From NCBI GenBank assembly GCA_025757845.1, contig CP107211.1:1984001-2048000 (forward strand): DNA of 64,000 nucleotides. Reading direction: 5' to 3'. This stretch comes from Oscillospiraceae bacterium. GTDB taxonomy: Bacteria; Bacillota; Clostridia; Oscillospirales; Ruminococcaceae. Below the pieces are notes generated by a model that was not told the DNA's origin, made no database searches, and saw only the letters and a program-made list of their open reading frames with translations. Shown here in pieces: positions 53,568-63,433 of this stretch; the first letter of the stretch is position 1, and every line of letters starts with the position of its first letter. A program made the translations under genes and the position numbers.

Positions 53568-55172
53568 TTAGCTTGTGTGCAGTGCTTTTACAGTATCCTG
53601 TATGCTCCGCTCATATTTAAACCGTACTACGATACGCCCACCCTCATGCACATAAACATTTTCAATGAAGGCTGACACCATGCTTGCCGTAAGTCTCGTG
53701 CCGTGCAGGAAATTTTCTGCCTGTTCTGCTGCTGCGCGTACCGTCCCTGGAACAACGCTCTTGACAGATTCTTCCGCTTTGAATTGTTCGATTTTGTCCT
53801 GCACTTCTGCAATCTTCCTATCGCATTCCTGTTTTTTGTTCTTATAATTGTCCAGAGAGAGCGTTCTTGCCGCGTATTCCTCATACATCCGCATCTTCTC
53901 ACCTTTCAGATTTTTCAGTTTCTGCTCCATCAAAGTTTTTCGACGGCTCGCCTTTCTACTGGCTTCTTTTAAACTCTGTTCTTCCTTTTTAATATCACCA
54001 TAGAGAGAGTCCAATAGAGAAAGTTCTTTTTTTAATGCCTGAAACACTGCATTTTCAATATCACTGGCCTGATATATCTCTGATGAACATTGGGTCTGAC
54101 CAATAAGTTCCATTCCCTCTCTGCACCAGAATATGGGAGAAGCCTGTTTGTAGTCATATCCCAGGACTCGTCTGCAATTACCGCATCGAATTCTTCCCTT
54201 AAGGGGAAAATCCACGCTTCCCATCACTACTCTATGCCCGTTGTTTCTTATGACAAGCTGCGCTTTTTCAAATTCTTCCCGGCTGACGATAGCTTCATGG
54301 GTTCCTTCCGTAATGTATTGTTGCCCTTTGGGAACAATGCGAATGATTTTCTTGCCGGAAATTAACCTTTGACTTTTTCCCAGAACCATCGCTCCGGTGT
54401 ACACATACGCCGTGAGGATTTTCCAAACGCGAGAACTATCCCAAAGAATCACAGGTGCAATCGTGTAAGTCGTTTCTTTTCCATACGCCTTATGCTCCCG
54501 GTTATAAACACTCGGCACAGGAGCATTTTCATCATTCAATGCCATCGCTATTTCTCGCGTTCCCAATCCCAGAATCGCAAGGTCAAAAATACGACGGACA
54601 ATTTTTGCCGCTGGAGGGTCAATGATATATGATCCTTTTCTATTCGGGTCAAACTGATAACCAAACGGTGCAGCAGACGCTGTAGAAATGCCCTTGCGCC
54701 ACTTCACTCGATTGGCTGTCCGAAGTTTCTTTCCTGCATCTCGGCAGTACATGGTGTTTACCAGGTTGCTGACAACCAAATCCATCCCCAAGGTTGTACC
54801 ATTATAATTGCTACTGTCATAGTTGTCATTGATGGAGATGAGCCTGACACCCAGTAGTGGAAAAATCTGCTCCATGTACTCGCCCACACCAATGTAATCG
54901 CGTCCAAAACGAGACAGGTCTTTTACGATAATGGTATCAATCTCGCCACTGCGCACACCATCCATCATCTTCTGAAAGCCCGGTCTGTCGAAATTGCTGC
55001 CTGTGTAACCATCATCCACAAAATCCATCACAGGCAGATTTTGCAGACTCTCTTTGTGGGAAATATACCGCTGGATCAGTTCTTTCTGGTTTTCGATGCT
55101 GTTGCTCTTGTCTTTACCATCCTTACCCAAATCACCGTCTGCCCTTGAAATGCGCTGATACGCTGCAATCAT
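53568..55172 (-). CDS. Large serine recombinase (fourth gene of the recombinase operon)
   Basis: 534 aa. The catalytic Ser is in MIAAYQRISRADGD, and KDLSRFGRDYIGVGEYMEQIFP is intact. A recombinase domain, a zinc ribbon (CGNCRRVLGYD ... CREGMELIGQTQC) and a coiled coil (370-450) follow. The ATG overlaps the stop of the gene before it by four bases. Unlike the first genes of the operon it has a complete typical domain set. Confidence 0.93.
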   Translation of the reverse strand: MIAAYQRISRADGDLGKDGKDKSNSIENQKELIQRYISHKESLQNLPVMDFVDDGYTGSNFDRPGFQKMMDGVRSGEIDTIIVKDLSRFGRDYIGVGEYMEQIFPLLGVRLISINDNYDSSNYNGTTLGMDLVVSNLVNTMYCRDAGKKLRTANRVKWRKGISTASAAPFGYQFDPNRKGSYIIDPPAAKIVRRIFDLAILGLGTREIAMALNDENAPVPSVYNREHKAYGKETTYTIAPVILWDSSRVWKILTAYVYTGAMVLGKSQRLISGKKIIRIVPKGQQYITEGTHEAIVSREEFEKAQLVIRNNGHRVVMGSVDFPLKGRIRCGNCRRVLGYDYKQASPIFWCREGMELIGQTQCSSEIYQASDIENAVFQALKKELSLLDSLYGDIKKEEQSLKEASRKASRRKTLMEQKLKNLKGEKMRMYEEYAARTLSLDNYKNKKQECDRKIAEVQDKIEQFKAEESVKSVVPGTVRAAAEQAENFLHGTRLTASMVSAFIENVYVHEGGRIVVRFKYERSIQDTVKALHTS

Positions 55173-56857
55173 TTTCCCGCACTCTCCTTTCCAAGGTCCG
55201 CAAACACATCTTGAAATCCAAATACAATGCGAATCCGCTTATCTGCACTCACTTCGATTCTCTGCACAAGGGATTTTACCAGCTGAGCATCAAATCCAAA
55301 ATCATCCAGATGCTCTTCCAGGTTGGAAGTCATATTCAGATATTCTCTGATCTGTTGTTCTACTTCCACCTTTTTGGCTTCTGCTCTCTGCAGTGCTGCT
55401 CGCAGGCCGTCATACTGTTTGGAATAATCTTCCCGAATCAGTTGATAATCTTTAGAATCCACCACGCCTGCCACATAATCTGCATAAAGCTGTTCTCTTT
55501 TCTTTGCCATCTGCCCAACCTTATCCGTCAGGCTCATAATCTCACTTTTTGCACGGTAGACAGGATTCTGCATATCTTCGATTTTTCTCAGTTCTTCCAA
55601 AACCTTACGCTTATCACTGAGCCGAACGATGAAAAGATGCAGCTGATCCATTACCAGAGCTTTTAGCAGTTTTTCCGTAATCTGGTGTCCGATGCACTTA
55701 TCATCCGCCTGCCTTGCTCTGCAAATATAGTAGCAAACCTTTTTACTTTCTTCTGCTCCATGCGGAAGTCTGTCAAAATCCATCGATCTGCCGCAGTCTG
55801 CACAGAACACCATTCCGGCAAGGTCATTCTGATACTCCGTGCGAATCTGTTCCGACTCAGCTCTTACTGTTTTGAACACCTTCTGATTCTTCGTCAGAAT
55901 CTCCTGCACCTTTTCAAAATCATCCCTTGCAATGATAGCTGGATGTGTATTTTTTGCCACATACCACTGCTCTTTCGACAAGTCACGTTTGTCCTGCCCA
56001 GCAAAAAATCTCTGTGTACTTTTATTGTTGATGGTATCTCCCACATAGGTTTGATTTGCCAGCATATGCCGTACCGAGGTTTCGCCCCATTTTTTATAAG
56101 TAACGACTTCCTTTCCCTCAACAATTTTTCGATGCCACTCCCGTGGGGTTGGAACCTTCAGCAGGGTCAACCGTCTGGCGATTTCAAAAATCGCTACGCC
56201 CATCAGTACCCACTGGAAAATCAACTGTACATAAAAGGCTGTTTCCGGGTCAATCTCATTTCGTTTTGTCACTGGATTCCGAATATATCCAAACGGAGCA
56301 TCACTTCCGACTGCATAGCCAGCTTCTTTTTTACGCTGCAAGGAAGTCCACACCTTTTTGGAAATGTCTTTCGCATACATGGTATTGACCATATTCCGAA
56401 TCGGAAGAGCCAGGCTTTCCATATCCTCTTTGCGCGTACTATCAAAATGATCGGTGACAGCAATCAAGCGAACACCTAGAAATGGAAATACGGTTTCAAT
56501 ATAGTATCCCGCTTCCAGATAGTTACGGCCAAAACGCGATAGGTCTTTTACAACGATACACTTGATTTTTTTCTGCCGCACATCGTTCATCAAACGGGTA
56601 AAGGCCGGGCGCTTGAAATTTGTTCCTGTAAATCCATTGTCAAAATACGTATCTACATAATTTAATTCACTGCTACGGTTAATAAAATCCTGCACCAGTG
56701 CAATCTGTGTTTCCATGCTTTCGTTATCTTCATCATCTTCCACCGAAAGCCGTCCATAGATTGCAGTTGGTATCTTTTCTTCATCCAATTCCGGGAACTG
56801 CACTGAAACCGTTGCCTGTTCCGGTTGGAGCAAATTCTTTCTACTTTTTCGTGCCAT
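55169..56857 (-). CDS. Large serine recombinase (third gene of the operon)
   Basis: 562 aa. A short N-terminal extension precedes the catalytic Ser in TAIYGRLSVEDDED; KDLSRFGRNYLEAGYYIETVFP is intact. The zinc ribbon has CADCGRSMD and CRARQADDKC, followed by a coiled coil. Its start overlaps the end of the preceding recombinase by 17 bases; a GAGGGTACAG serves as ribosome site. Confidence 0.93.
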   Translation of the reverse strand: MARKSRKNLLQPEQATVSVQFPELDEEKIPTAIYGRLSVEDDEDNESMETQIALVQDFINRSSELNYVDTYFDNGFTGTNFKRPAFTRLMNDVRQKKIKCIVVKDLSRFGRNYLEAGYYIETVFPFLGVRLIAVTDHFDSTRKEDMESLALPIRNMVNTMYAKDISKKVWTSLQRKKEAGYAVGSDAPFGYIRNPVTKRNEIDPETAFYVQLIFQWVLMGVAIFEIARRLTLLKVPTPREWHRKIVEGKEVVTYKKWGETSVRHMLANQTYVGDTINNKSTQRFFAGQDKRDLSKEQWYVAKNTHPAIIARDDFEKVQEILTKNQKVFKTVRAESEQIRTEYQNDLAGMVFCADCGRSMDFDRLPHGAEESKKVCYYICRARQADDKCIGHQITEKLLKALVMDQLHLFIVRLSDKRKVLEELRKIEDMQNPVYRAKSEIMSLTDKVGQMAKKREQLYADYVAGVVDSKDYQLIREDYSKQYDGLRAALQRAEAKKVEVEQQIREYLNMTSNLEEHLDDFGFDAQLVKSLVQRIEVSADKRIRIVFGFQDVFADLGKESAGK

Positions 56858-58373
56858 CGTCTGTACCCTCCAATTCTATCCGTTCAAGCATCTGCTTCCA
56901 TTCCTCTGTTTTCATCGTTAGACTGATTTCTGCCTGTCTATCGCCTAAAAATGTAACCACGACCTGTTCAATGTACTTTTTCACAAAATTACGATCCAGT
57001 GCATCTGGGGTCTTATATTGTTCCATCTGCTGAATCCACGGATTTCGCAAACTCAATGCCCGTTCCCATACCATTGTATTTTCCATGATTGTTGTAAGCT
57101 GTTCATTCAGCTTTCGATGGGCTTCTTCATAATCCAGCACTTCAGCACGATACTGTTCTTCCGTGATTTCATCGGCCATATAGCTTTCATATAACGGTAC
57201 ACGGCGAAACTGTTCCATATTAAGTTCAGCCAGAATGGTCTTCATCTGCATCGAACTATCAGCTCTTACTTCTTCAATTGCTTTTCTGCCAGCTCCCTGC
57301 TGAATTGCGGAGTACATCTTTTCTTCTTTCCGATGTTCTCTCTCCATAGCATCTATCACCTTTTTATATACAGATGCAGCCGGAGCTTTCAATTCCTTTC
57401 CATTCTCCTTGTGAGCACGGCAGTAGCTGCAATAGAATAGTTCTTCTCCCGTTTTCTTATCCTTATGCCAATAAAGTGGACGTCCACAGGTACAAATGAT
57501 GCGCTTTGCAAGAGGATTCGGTTTTTTATATTTTTTCCGAGTTGATATTTTGTTTTCACTCTGCTGCATATTGCAAGGAAGCGCATAAAACTGTTCTTTT
57601 GTCATGTACGGCTCATGGCAGTTCTCTGCAATAATCTGACGGCTTCCGTTTGCCGTTGCACCCGTATATGTTGGATTTCTGAACAATCCCCTCAGATTAT
57701 CCGATGTCCACAGATCAGATTCTCCCTCATATGGTTTTCCCTGAATTCTTTTTTTGTGCCTCATCGGTGGTTCGACATTCTGTTCATTCAACCATTTTGC
57801 AATATCACGCATCTTCTGTCCCGATGCATATCTGGAAAAAGCTTCGCTCAGATACGGAGCAACCTCTTCATCCTTTACCATGTTGCTTTCACCGTTCCTG
57901 CGGATATAACCATACGGAACGGAATTGGTCAGCCGGAATCCTGCGCCCTGCTTCTTCCTCCATGCAAACATGATTTCTGCGTGCATCTCGCAGCGTTTCT
58001 CCTCAAAATAGTCCTCAACCTCTTTTCGACTGGCAGTTCTGGTATCCAGTCCTTCTTCCAGAACGATCAGATCCACGCCTGTCTCATAGAGAGTTTCCTT
58101 GATTGACTGACGCGCCGCCGGGAAGCCAGGCCCACAGTAATACATAGATGCTACAATGATGCAGTCAAATTTTCGTCCCACTCCATCATCAATCATTTTG
58201 TCAAATGCCGCACTCGCGTTTTCTGCACCCTTACGGTCAGAATACTTTTTCTGTAAATCGAACTCTTTATGTTCAGCCAGGTATTCTGCAATACGCTGAT
58301 TCTGGTCGGCAATCGTCAGTTCACCTGTATGGTTTTTCCAAGGCATCGTCCGAGTATAGCTTACACATTTCAT
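56841..58373 (-). CDS. Serine recombinase-like protein with degenerate active site (second gene of the operon)
   Basis: 510 aa. The frame aligns with the family (recombinase domain with VPYGYIRRNGE, zinc ribbon CTCGRPLYWH ... CSYCRAH, coiled coil). However, the catalytic motif YxRxS reads SYTRTMPW, so Ser is replaced by Thr9, and the region of SRFGR reads ASMYYCGPGFPAA, without the conserved arginines. It is probably inactive for strand cleavage and may act as an accessory or DNA-binding partner for its neighbours. The ATG at 58373 has GGAGGGGAG and overlaps the upstream stop. Confidence 0.88.
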   Translation of the reverse strand: MKCVSYTRTMPWKNHTGELTIADQNQRIAEYLAEHKEFDLQKKYSDRKGAENASAAFDKMIDDGVGRKFDCIIVASMYYCGPGFPAARQSIKETLYETGVDLIVLEEGLDTRTASRKEVEDYFEEKRCEMHAEIMFAWRKKQGAGFRLTNSVPYGYIRRNGESNMVKDEEVAPYLSEAFSRYASGQKMRDIAKWLNEQNVEPPMRHKKRIQGKPYEGESDLWTSDNLRGLFRNPTYTGATANGSRQIIAENCHEPYMTKEQFYALPCNMQQSENKISTRKKYKKPNPLAKRIICTCGRPLYWHKDKKTGEELFYCSYCRAHKENGKELKAPAASVYKKVIDAMEREHRKEEKMYSAIQQGAGRKAIEEVRADSSMQMKTILAELNMEQFRRVPLYESYMADEITEEQYRAEVLDYEEAHRKLNEQLTTIMENTMVWERALSLRNPWIQQMEQYKTPDALDRNFVKKYIEQVVVTFLGDRQAEISLTMKTEEWKQMLERIELEGTDDGTKK

Positions 58374-60031
58374 ACTGTACTCCCCTCCGTTTCTGTTGTC
58401 GGAATGCTGTTGCAATATTCCAGTACATTGCGGATTTCCTGGTCGAAGCGATATTGGATGTGAATGTGCTCTTTATCATAGACTGTAATGCTTTCCACCA
58501 GTTCTACCAGAACACGGCGATTCAAACTCGTTAAGTTTTGATAGGATTTAAAATCTTCGATCCACGGCAAATGTTCCACATCCAGATTGTTCAGGCTATC
58601 CAGCTGACGGTTCATTTCCGCTTTTGCCTTACGGATATTTTCGACTTTTTCATTAAAGGAACGGCTGAACTCTTTATACTCATCCTTACTGACAATGCCG
58701 TTGCTCATATCTTCATAAAGCTGACGGCGCAGGGTCTGGTATTTCTGTTCTTCCTGTTCCAGCATTTTCATGTGCTCTTCTACCGATTTTAACCTGCGTT
58801 GATTTTTGGGAATCTCGTTGATTTCATCCAGCCGCTGTTCCAATCCACTGATCTGCTGAATTTTTCCCTGCAATGCAGCCAGCACCACTTCTGCTAATTT
58901 ACTTTCACTGATAAGGTGTGAAGAACAGCCCAGGCCGTTATGATTTGTGATGCAGTGCAGATAAACATACTTCTTTCCATTTTTTGATACAGTGCGCCGC
59001 ACCATATTCTGTCCGCAGCCCCCGCACCGAACCATACCTGAAAAGAGATTGACTGTCTGCTGTCCTTTCGATGCACAGGTGTCCAGCTTCAAAACTTCCT
59101 GTACGGTGTCAAACAATTTCTGTGGAATGATGGCCTCGTGCATATTGGGAACTTTAATCCAGCCGGATTCTTCTACGTCACGGATTTTCTTAATCTTGTA
59201 ATTGATTTTCTGCCGTTTACCCTGCACCATCGTTCCGGTGTAAACTTCATTTTTCAAAATCCGAAGCACCTGAATCGCCTGCCACTTTGCATGAGTTCCG
59301 GCCTTGAAGCCGCTGTGATAATTCAATCCGCACAGTCGTTTGTACTCACTGGGAGCCAGAACCCCCTCGCTGTTCAGCTGTTCCGCAATAACCTTTGCGC
59401 TCATGCCTTCCAATTTTCTGCGGTAGATAGAACGAACAATTTCTGCTGCGTACTCATCCACCACCAACCGGCTTTTGTTCCGTTCATCTTTGCAGTAACC
59501 GTACATTGCATATCCGCCGATGAACTCCCCTTTGCGCCGCTTAATGTCCAACTGGCTCCGAACCTTAATGGAAATGTCCCTGCAGTAGGAATCGTTCAGC
59601 AGATTCTTAAAGGGAACAACGATGCTGTCTGAATCACTGCTCTCGGTGTTCGCATTATCGTAATTATCATTGATGGCGATGAACCGAATTCCCATCATAG
59701 GAAAAATCTGTTCCAGATACTTTCCCATCTCAATGTAGTTACGGCCAAGTCGAGACAAGTCCTTGACTATGATGCAGTTGATTTTACCGGATTTGATGTC
59801 CTCCATCATCTGCGTAAAGCCTGGTCGCTCAAAATTGGTTCCCGTGTAACCATCATCTGCATATTCTCCTACCAAATGCAGTTCTGGTCGTTCTGCAACG
59901 AAATCCCGAATCAGTTCTCTCTGGTTTCCGATGCTGTTGCTTTCAGCCTTATCTCCGTCCTCGATGGACAATCTCAGATAGGCCGCTGCCCGTATGTCTT
60001 TATTCTTTTCCTTGTAAAAAAACAAAGCCAT
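58370..60031 (-). CDS. Large serine recombinase (first gene of the operon)
   Basis: 553 aa. The catalytic Ser is in AAAYLRLSIEDGD, and KDLSRLGRNYIEMGKYLEQIFP is intact. Recombinase domain, zinc ribbon (CGGCGQNMV ... CITNHNGLGC) and coiled coil follow. The ATG at 60031 has AGGAGG five bases before it. It is the first of four overlapping recombinase genes, ending in an ATGA overlap with the degenerate one. Confidence 0.94.
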   Translation of the reverse strand: MALFFYKEKNKDIRAAAYLRLSIEDGDKAESNSIGNQRELIRDFVAERPELHLVGEYADDGYTGTNFERPGFTQMMEDIKSGKINCIIVKDLSRLGRNYIEMGKYLEQIFPMMGIRFIAINDNYDNANTESSDSDSIVVPFKNLLNDSYCRDISIKVRSQLDIKRRKGEFIGGYAMYGYCKDERNKSRLVVDEYAAEIVRSIYRRKLEGMSAKVIAEQLNSEGVLAPSEYKRLCGLNYHSGFKAGTHAKWQAIQVLRILKNEVYTGTMVQGKRQKINYKIKKIRDVEESGWIKVPNMHEAIIPQKLFDTVQEVLKLDTCASKGQQTVNLFSGMVRCGGCGQNMVRRTVSKNGKKYVYLHCITNHNGLGCSSHLISESKLAEVVLAALQGKIQQISGLEQRLDEINEIPKNQRRLKSVEEHMKMLEQEEQKYQTLRRQLYEDMSNGIVSKDEYKEFSRSFNEKVENIRKAKAEMNRQLDSLNNLDVEHLPWIEDFKSYQNLTSLNRRVLVELVESITVYDKEHIHIQYRFDQEIRNVLEYCNSIPTTETEGSTV

Positions 60032-60178
60032 TAAACCTCCTGTCTCCACGCAATTTGCATGGTAAAATCCAGAAAGTCAATGGCTTTTGATTGCACATAT
60101 TCACTTAACCCATCTGTATTTTACCAAGCTGTGACGCGAAAATCAAGCTGTAGCGCACAATTTTAAAAAATCTTTTTT

Positions 60179-60340
60179 TCAGTGTTTCCCCATACTCTGC
60201 AAGAGGCAGTCCCACAGTTCACTGCCTTCTGGTCGGAACGATTCATACACGGTGATGCCCTTGATAATGATTTTTCTGTGATAGTCTGGCTCCGTATGCT
60301 CCTGCTTTGGCTTTTCGTCAAATCGTTCTTTCTGCTTCAT
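60179..60340 (-). CDS. 53-aa conserved-looking small protein before the recombinase operon
   Basis: The ATG at 60340 has AAAGGGGG eight bases upstream. The protein has a charged start (MKQKERFDEKPKQEHTEPD) and a compact end (KIIIKGITVYESFRPEGSEL, then WDCLLQSMGKH). The strong ribosome site and position suggest a real gene. I do not recognise it; a directionality or regulatory factor is possible. Confidence 0.6.
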   Translation of the reverse strand: MKQKERFDEKPKQEHTEPDYHRKIIIKGITVYESFRPEGSELWDCLLQSMGKH

Positions 60341-60730
60341 GGAAATCAATCCCCCTTTACTAATATGAATTCAGAAAGGCATCGGGGGATACAGTGTTTG
60401 AAAAAATTACAGAAAAATTTGAAAAGTGTATCCTGCATCGGGGCTTCGGATTCATATTTATAGAAGCATCTTTTTTGATGGGCCTGCGGAATACGGCAAA
60501 ACGCTGGGGCTTTTCTCTCTTAGCGCAAGATTTGCCCATAGTAACTCAAAACTCACTTTCGTGATTTTTCGTTCCCGGCAATCTTGATGGGGATTCCGTT
60601 CCCCATTCCCACGGCACGCACAAAATCTCAGATTTTTGCTGTCTGGCTCCACATAAATGTGTTCGCAGCCGAACGCCTACGGCTTGTCGGGAGTTGCTTT
60701 GCAACTATAAAAACGCAGGAGGATCACACT
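60341..60730. other. Intergenic region with candidate transfer origin
   Basis: It precedes mobC-mobA. GTTGC-TTT-GCAAC (60693-60705) and GCCG ... CGGC hairpins cluster 30-60 bases before mobC, the usual place for oriT of MobA/MobC elements. No nick site can be assigned from sequence alone. The rest of the stretch shows no gene. Confidence 0.45.
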
Positions 60731-61123
60731 ATGGCACGACCAAAAAAGGAAGAAAGCATAAGACGCACAAGCAATGTAATGGTTCGTTTCAGCAACATCG
60801 AATATGAACTGGTGGCCGGATATGCAAAAGATGCTGGTTATCCCATCTCTACTTTTGTGCGCAAGCAGGCTCTATCTGAAAAAGTGACTGTCAACTACAA
60901 CATCGTTGCCGATATTGGTGAAATTCAGAAGTTGACTGCTCAGGCTGCTGGCATCGGGAACAACCTCAACCAGATTGCGCGCTATTTCCACGGCGGCGGT
61001 CTGGCTTCGCGCGGAATGTTGGAAGAACTGAAAAAGTGCATTGCGGAAATCCGTGAACTGCGGCAGGAAATCGTTCAGCTTGGAGGTGCATATCGTGGCA
61101 ATTCTAAAACACATCGCAAGTAA
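60731..61123 (+). CDS. mobC: Mobilization protein MobC
   Basis: 130 aa. The ribbon-helix-helix-like N-terminus (RRTSNVMVRFSNIEYELVAGYAKDAGYPISTFVRKQAL) is followed by the MobC signature QAAGIGNNLNQIARYFHGGG and a C-terminal helix. It helps the relaxase open DNA at oriT. GGAGGATC precedes the ATG at 60731. The end overlaps the mobA start by 29 bases. Confidence 0.92.
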   Translation: MARPKKEESIRRTSNVMVRFSNIEYELVAGYAKDAGYPISTFVRKQALSEKVTVNYNIVADIGEIQKLTAQAAGIGNNLNQIARYFHGGGLASRGMLEELKKCIAEIRELRQEIVQLGGAYRGNSKTHRK

Positions 61124-62702
61124 AAATGCCAATTATGGGAGTGCCCTCGACTATCTGAAATACCAGCATGATGAATTTCATCTGGTTCCTGTCCTTGATG
61201 AAAACGGGAACATGATGCTCCGGGAAGAATTTTATCTTGAGGGATTGAACTGTGATCCTGAAACATTCGACCTTGAATGCGAACTGTTGAACCAAGAGTA
61301 TAACAAGAACAACACTTACGATGAAATCAAAAGCCACCATTACATCATCAGCCACGATCCGAAAGACAACACTGACCACAACCTGACAGGCGAGTGGGCG
61401 CAGGCCATCGGCATGGAATATGCAAAGGCCAATTTTCCGGGGCATCAGGCTTTGGTCTGTACTCACACCGATGGTAAAAACGGCACAGGCAACATTCACA
61501 CCCATATTATAATCAACAGCCTGCGCAAATTTGATGTTGACCCGCAGCCATTCACCGAACGTCCTATCGACTGCAAGGCTGGATATAAACATCACCTTAC
61601 CAAAGACTATTTGAAGCACCTGCAGAAATCCTTGATGGATATTTGCCAACGTGAGGGACTGCATCAGGTCGATCTGCTCTCCCCTGCCCCTGACAGAATT
61701 TCGCCGCAGGAGTATTACGCCAAACAGCGCGGTCAGCAAAATCTGGACATTGCCAACATGGAGCTTATGATTGAGGGCATCACTCCCATGCACACCACTT
61801 TTGAAACGGGCAAAGAAAAAATCCGCAACGCCATTTCGGACATTGCAGAACGTGCCACATCTTTTGAAGAATTTCAAAGACTGCTGAAAGCAGAGTACGG
61901 GATTTCAGTAAAAGACCATCGTGGACGATTCAGCTATCTTCCTGCTGACCGACAGAAGTATATCTCTGCCCGTGCGCTGGGTTCCAATTATGACCGCGAC
62001 AAACTTCTCCGAATTCTTGCAGAAAATGCAAGGACTGCAGAGCAGAACAATCCTCATTGGGCAGTAGACGATCCTATGGCTATCCTGTTCATCAAGTCCG
62101 ATCTGCGCCTTGTGGTTGACTTACAGACCTGTGTAAAAGCCCAGCAGAGCCGCGCTTATGCACAGAAAGTAAAAATTTCCAATCTGCAGCAGATGGCCCG
62201 GACCGTTGCCTATGTGCAGGAGCATGGATATGATTCTCGTGAGAAGCTTTCCGAAACTGCGGATGCCATCTATACCAAAATGGCAAAAGCGCGCGGCGAT
62301 GCAAAGCTCACTGAAAGCAAACTGCGAAAAACAAACGAGCAGATTCATTACCTTGGTCAGTATCTCTCCACAAAATCCATTTACGGAGAATTTCTAAAAG
62401 CTCCGAATAAGAAGATTTTCCGTCAAGCCCACTCGGACGAACTTGCCCAATATGAGGAAGCACTTCAAATTCTGAAGCAGCACTCGCCTGATGGGAAGTT
62501 TCCTACCATGAAAGACCTTCGAGCAGAAAAAGAGCAGCTTACGATTCAGAAGGACGCCCAATACGATACTTACCATTATTTCAAGGATTATCACAAAGAA
62601 CTCCAGACCGTGTGTGCCAATGTAGACAGCATCCTCGGCACAGAACAAGAAGTGCAGCAGCACGAACAGCAGCACACGCGAAAATATGAGCCATCCCTCT
62701 AA
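61095..62702 (+). CDS. mobA: MobA/VirD2-type relaxase
   Basis: 535 aa. The start is the GTG at 61095 with GGAGG upstream (MAILKHIASKNANYGSALDY), with a candidate nicking Tyr near the N-terminus. The HUH motif is NIHTHIIINS, and HHYIISHDP lies before it. The C-terminal half is helical and coiled. It nicks and carries the DNA strand during mobilization. No coupling protein or mating-pair gene is in view, but the window ends soon after. Confidence 0.94.
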   Translation: MAILKHIASKNANYGSALDYLKYQHDEFHLVPVLDENGNMMLREEFYLEGLNCDPETFDLECELLNQEYNKNNTYDEIKSHHYIISHDPKDNTDHNLTGEWAQAIGMEYAKANFPGHQALVCTHTDGKNGTGNIHTHIIINSLRKFDVDPQPFTERPIDCKAGYKHHLTKDYLKHLQKSLMDICQREGLHQVDLLSPAPDRISPQEYYAKQRGQQNLDIANMELMIEGITPMHTTFETGKEKIRNAISDIAERATSFEEFQRLLKAEYGISVKDHRGRFSYLPADRQKYISARALGSNYDRDKLLRILAENARTAEQNNPHWAVDDPMAILFIKSDLRLVVDLQTCVKAQQSRAYAQKVKISNLQQMARTVAYVQEHGYDSREKLSETADAIYTKMAKARGDAKLTESKLRKTNEQIHYLGQYLSTKSIYGEFLKAPNKKIFRQAHSDELAQYEEALQILKQHSPDGKFPTMKDLRAEKEQLTIQKDAQYDTYHYFKDYHKELQTVCANVDSILGTEQEVQQHEQQHTRKYEPSL

Positions 62703-62729
62703 TCAGTTTTCAAAGTCACCTAAAAACAA

Positions 62730-62779
62730 AAATAGCCAGCGTATCATGTGGTTCATTCCACACAATACGCTGGCTATTT
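62730..62779 (+). terminator. Terminator of mobC-mobA
   Basis: AAATAGCCAGCGTAT (62730-62744) / complement (62765-62779) perfect 15-bp stem with an inner TGTGG/CCACA pairing, ending in TATTTA. Confidence 0.8.
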
Positions 62780-62854
62780 AGCTGTGCCTGAAAATTTTCA
62801 GATAATTCTTCGCTTCTGATTTTCCAATTGGTAGTTATACAAGGGTATCGGCAA

Positions 62855-63433
62855 TCAGAACAATCTTAGCAACTGAATATACTTCACTTGATCTTTATCG
62901 GAGTATCTTTCTCCAAAAACTCTAAAGCGATTCTGTTCATTCTCATAGAACGTCAATAACTGCGGCCTTTCTTCGCATTCCAAATAAACCACACCACCAC
63001 CAATTTCCCGCTGGACAGCAACCAAAATGTTCATTGTCATGTCCATCAGTTCATTGCCAGTAATTTTTTCTGTGTATTGAGCATTCTTTCCAAACTGCGC
63101 AATCAGAAACGCTGACAACATATATGTATTGGACTGCTCGTCCAATTTAGCATGACGCTCTATCTTTTTGCGCATTGAGCCAGACAAGCCTTCATTTGTA
63201 AGCTGGACTGCCTTGTGTGTCAAAGCGAAAATAGCTGCCAACTGACCTTCTTCATCAATTACCAGATATGTAATAGACATTTTTCGCTTTGCAAATTCCA
63301 ATGCGTTTTGTTTTACAAAACTTTCAATTTCAAAATTCTTAGGACATGAAAAATCGGAAAGGATGTTTTTCACGGCATCCTCTCCGATTGCATTTAACAT
63401 ATCCAGAATGTTTACTGCCTCATAATGATTCAC
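62855..63433 (-). CDS. GNAT-fold protein, probable toxin of a toxin-antitoxin pair
   Basis: 192 aa. A GNAT core is visible: KMSITYLVIDEEGQLAAIFALTHKAVQL, then AFLIAQFGKN, GGGVVYLECEERPQLLTFYENEQNRF. These blocks are shared by GNAT toxins that acetylate aminoacyl-tRNA and by related uncharacterised proteins. The GTG start overlaps the stop of the small upstream gene (GTGA), the typical layout of antitoxin followed by toxin. Its substrate cannot be predicted. Confidence 0.72.
   Translation of the reverse strand: MNHYEAVNILDMLNAIGEDAVKNILSDFSCPKNFEIESFVKQNALEFAKRKMSITYLVIDEEGQLAAIFALTHKAVQLTNEGLSGSMRKKIERHAKLDEQSNTYMLSAFLIAQFGKNAQYTEKITGNELMDMTMNILVAVQREIGGGVVYLECEERPQLLTFYENEQNRFRVFGERYSDKDQVKYIQLLRLF

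Noticed and set aside
60182..60463. 93-codon plus-strand frame before mobC
   Set aside because: It overlaps the 53-aa minus-strand gene, which has a strong ribosome site. The plus frame has none.
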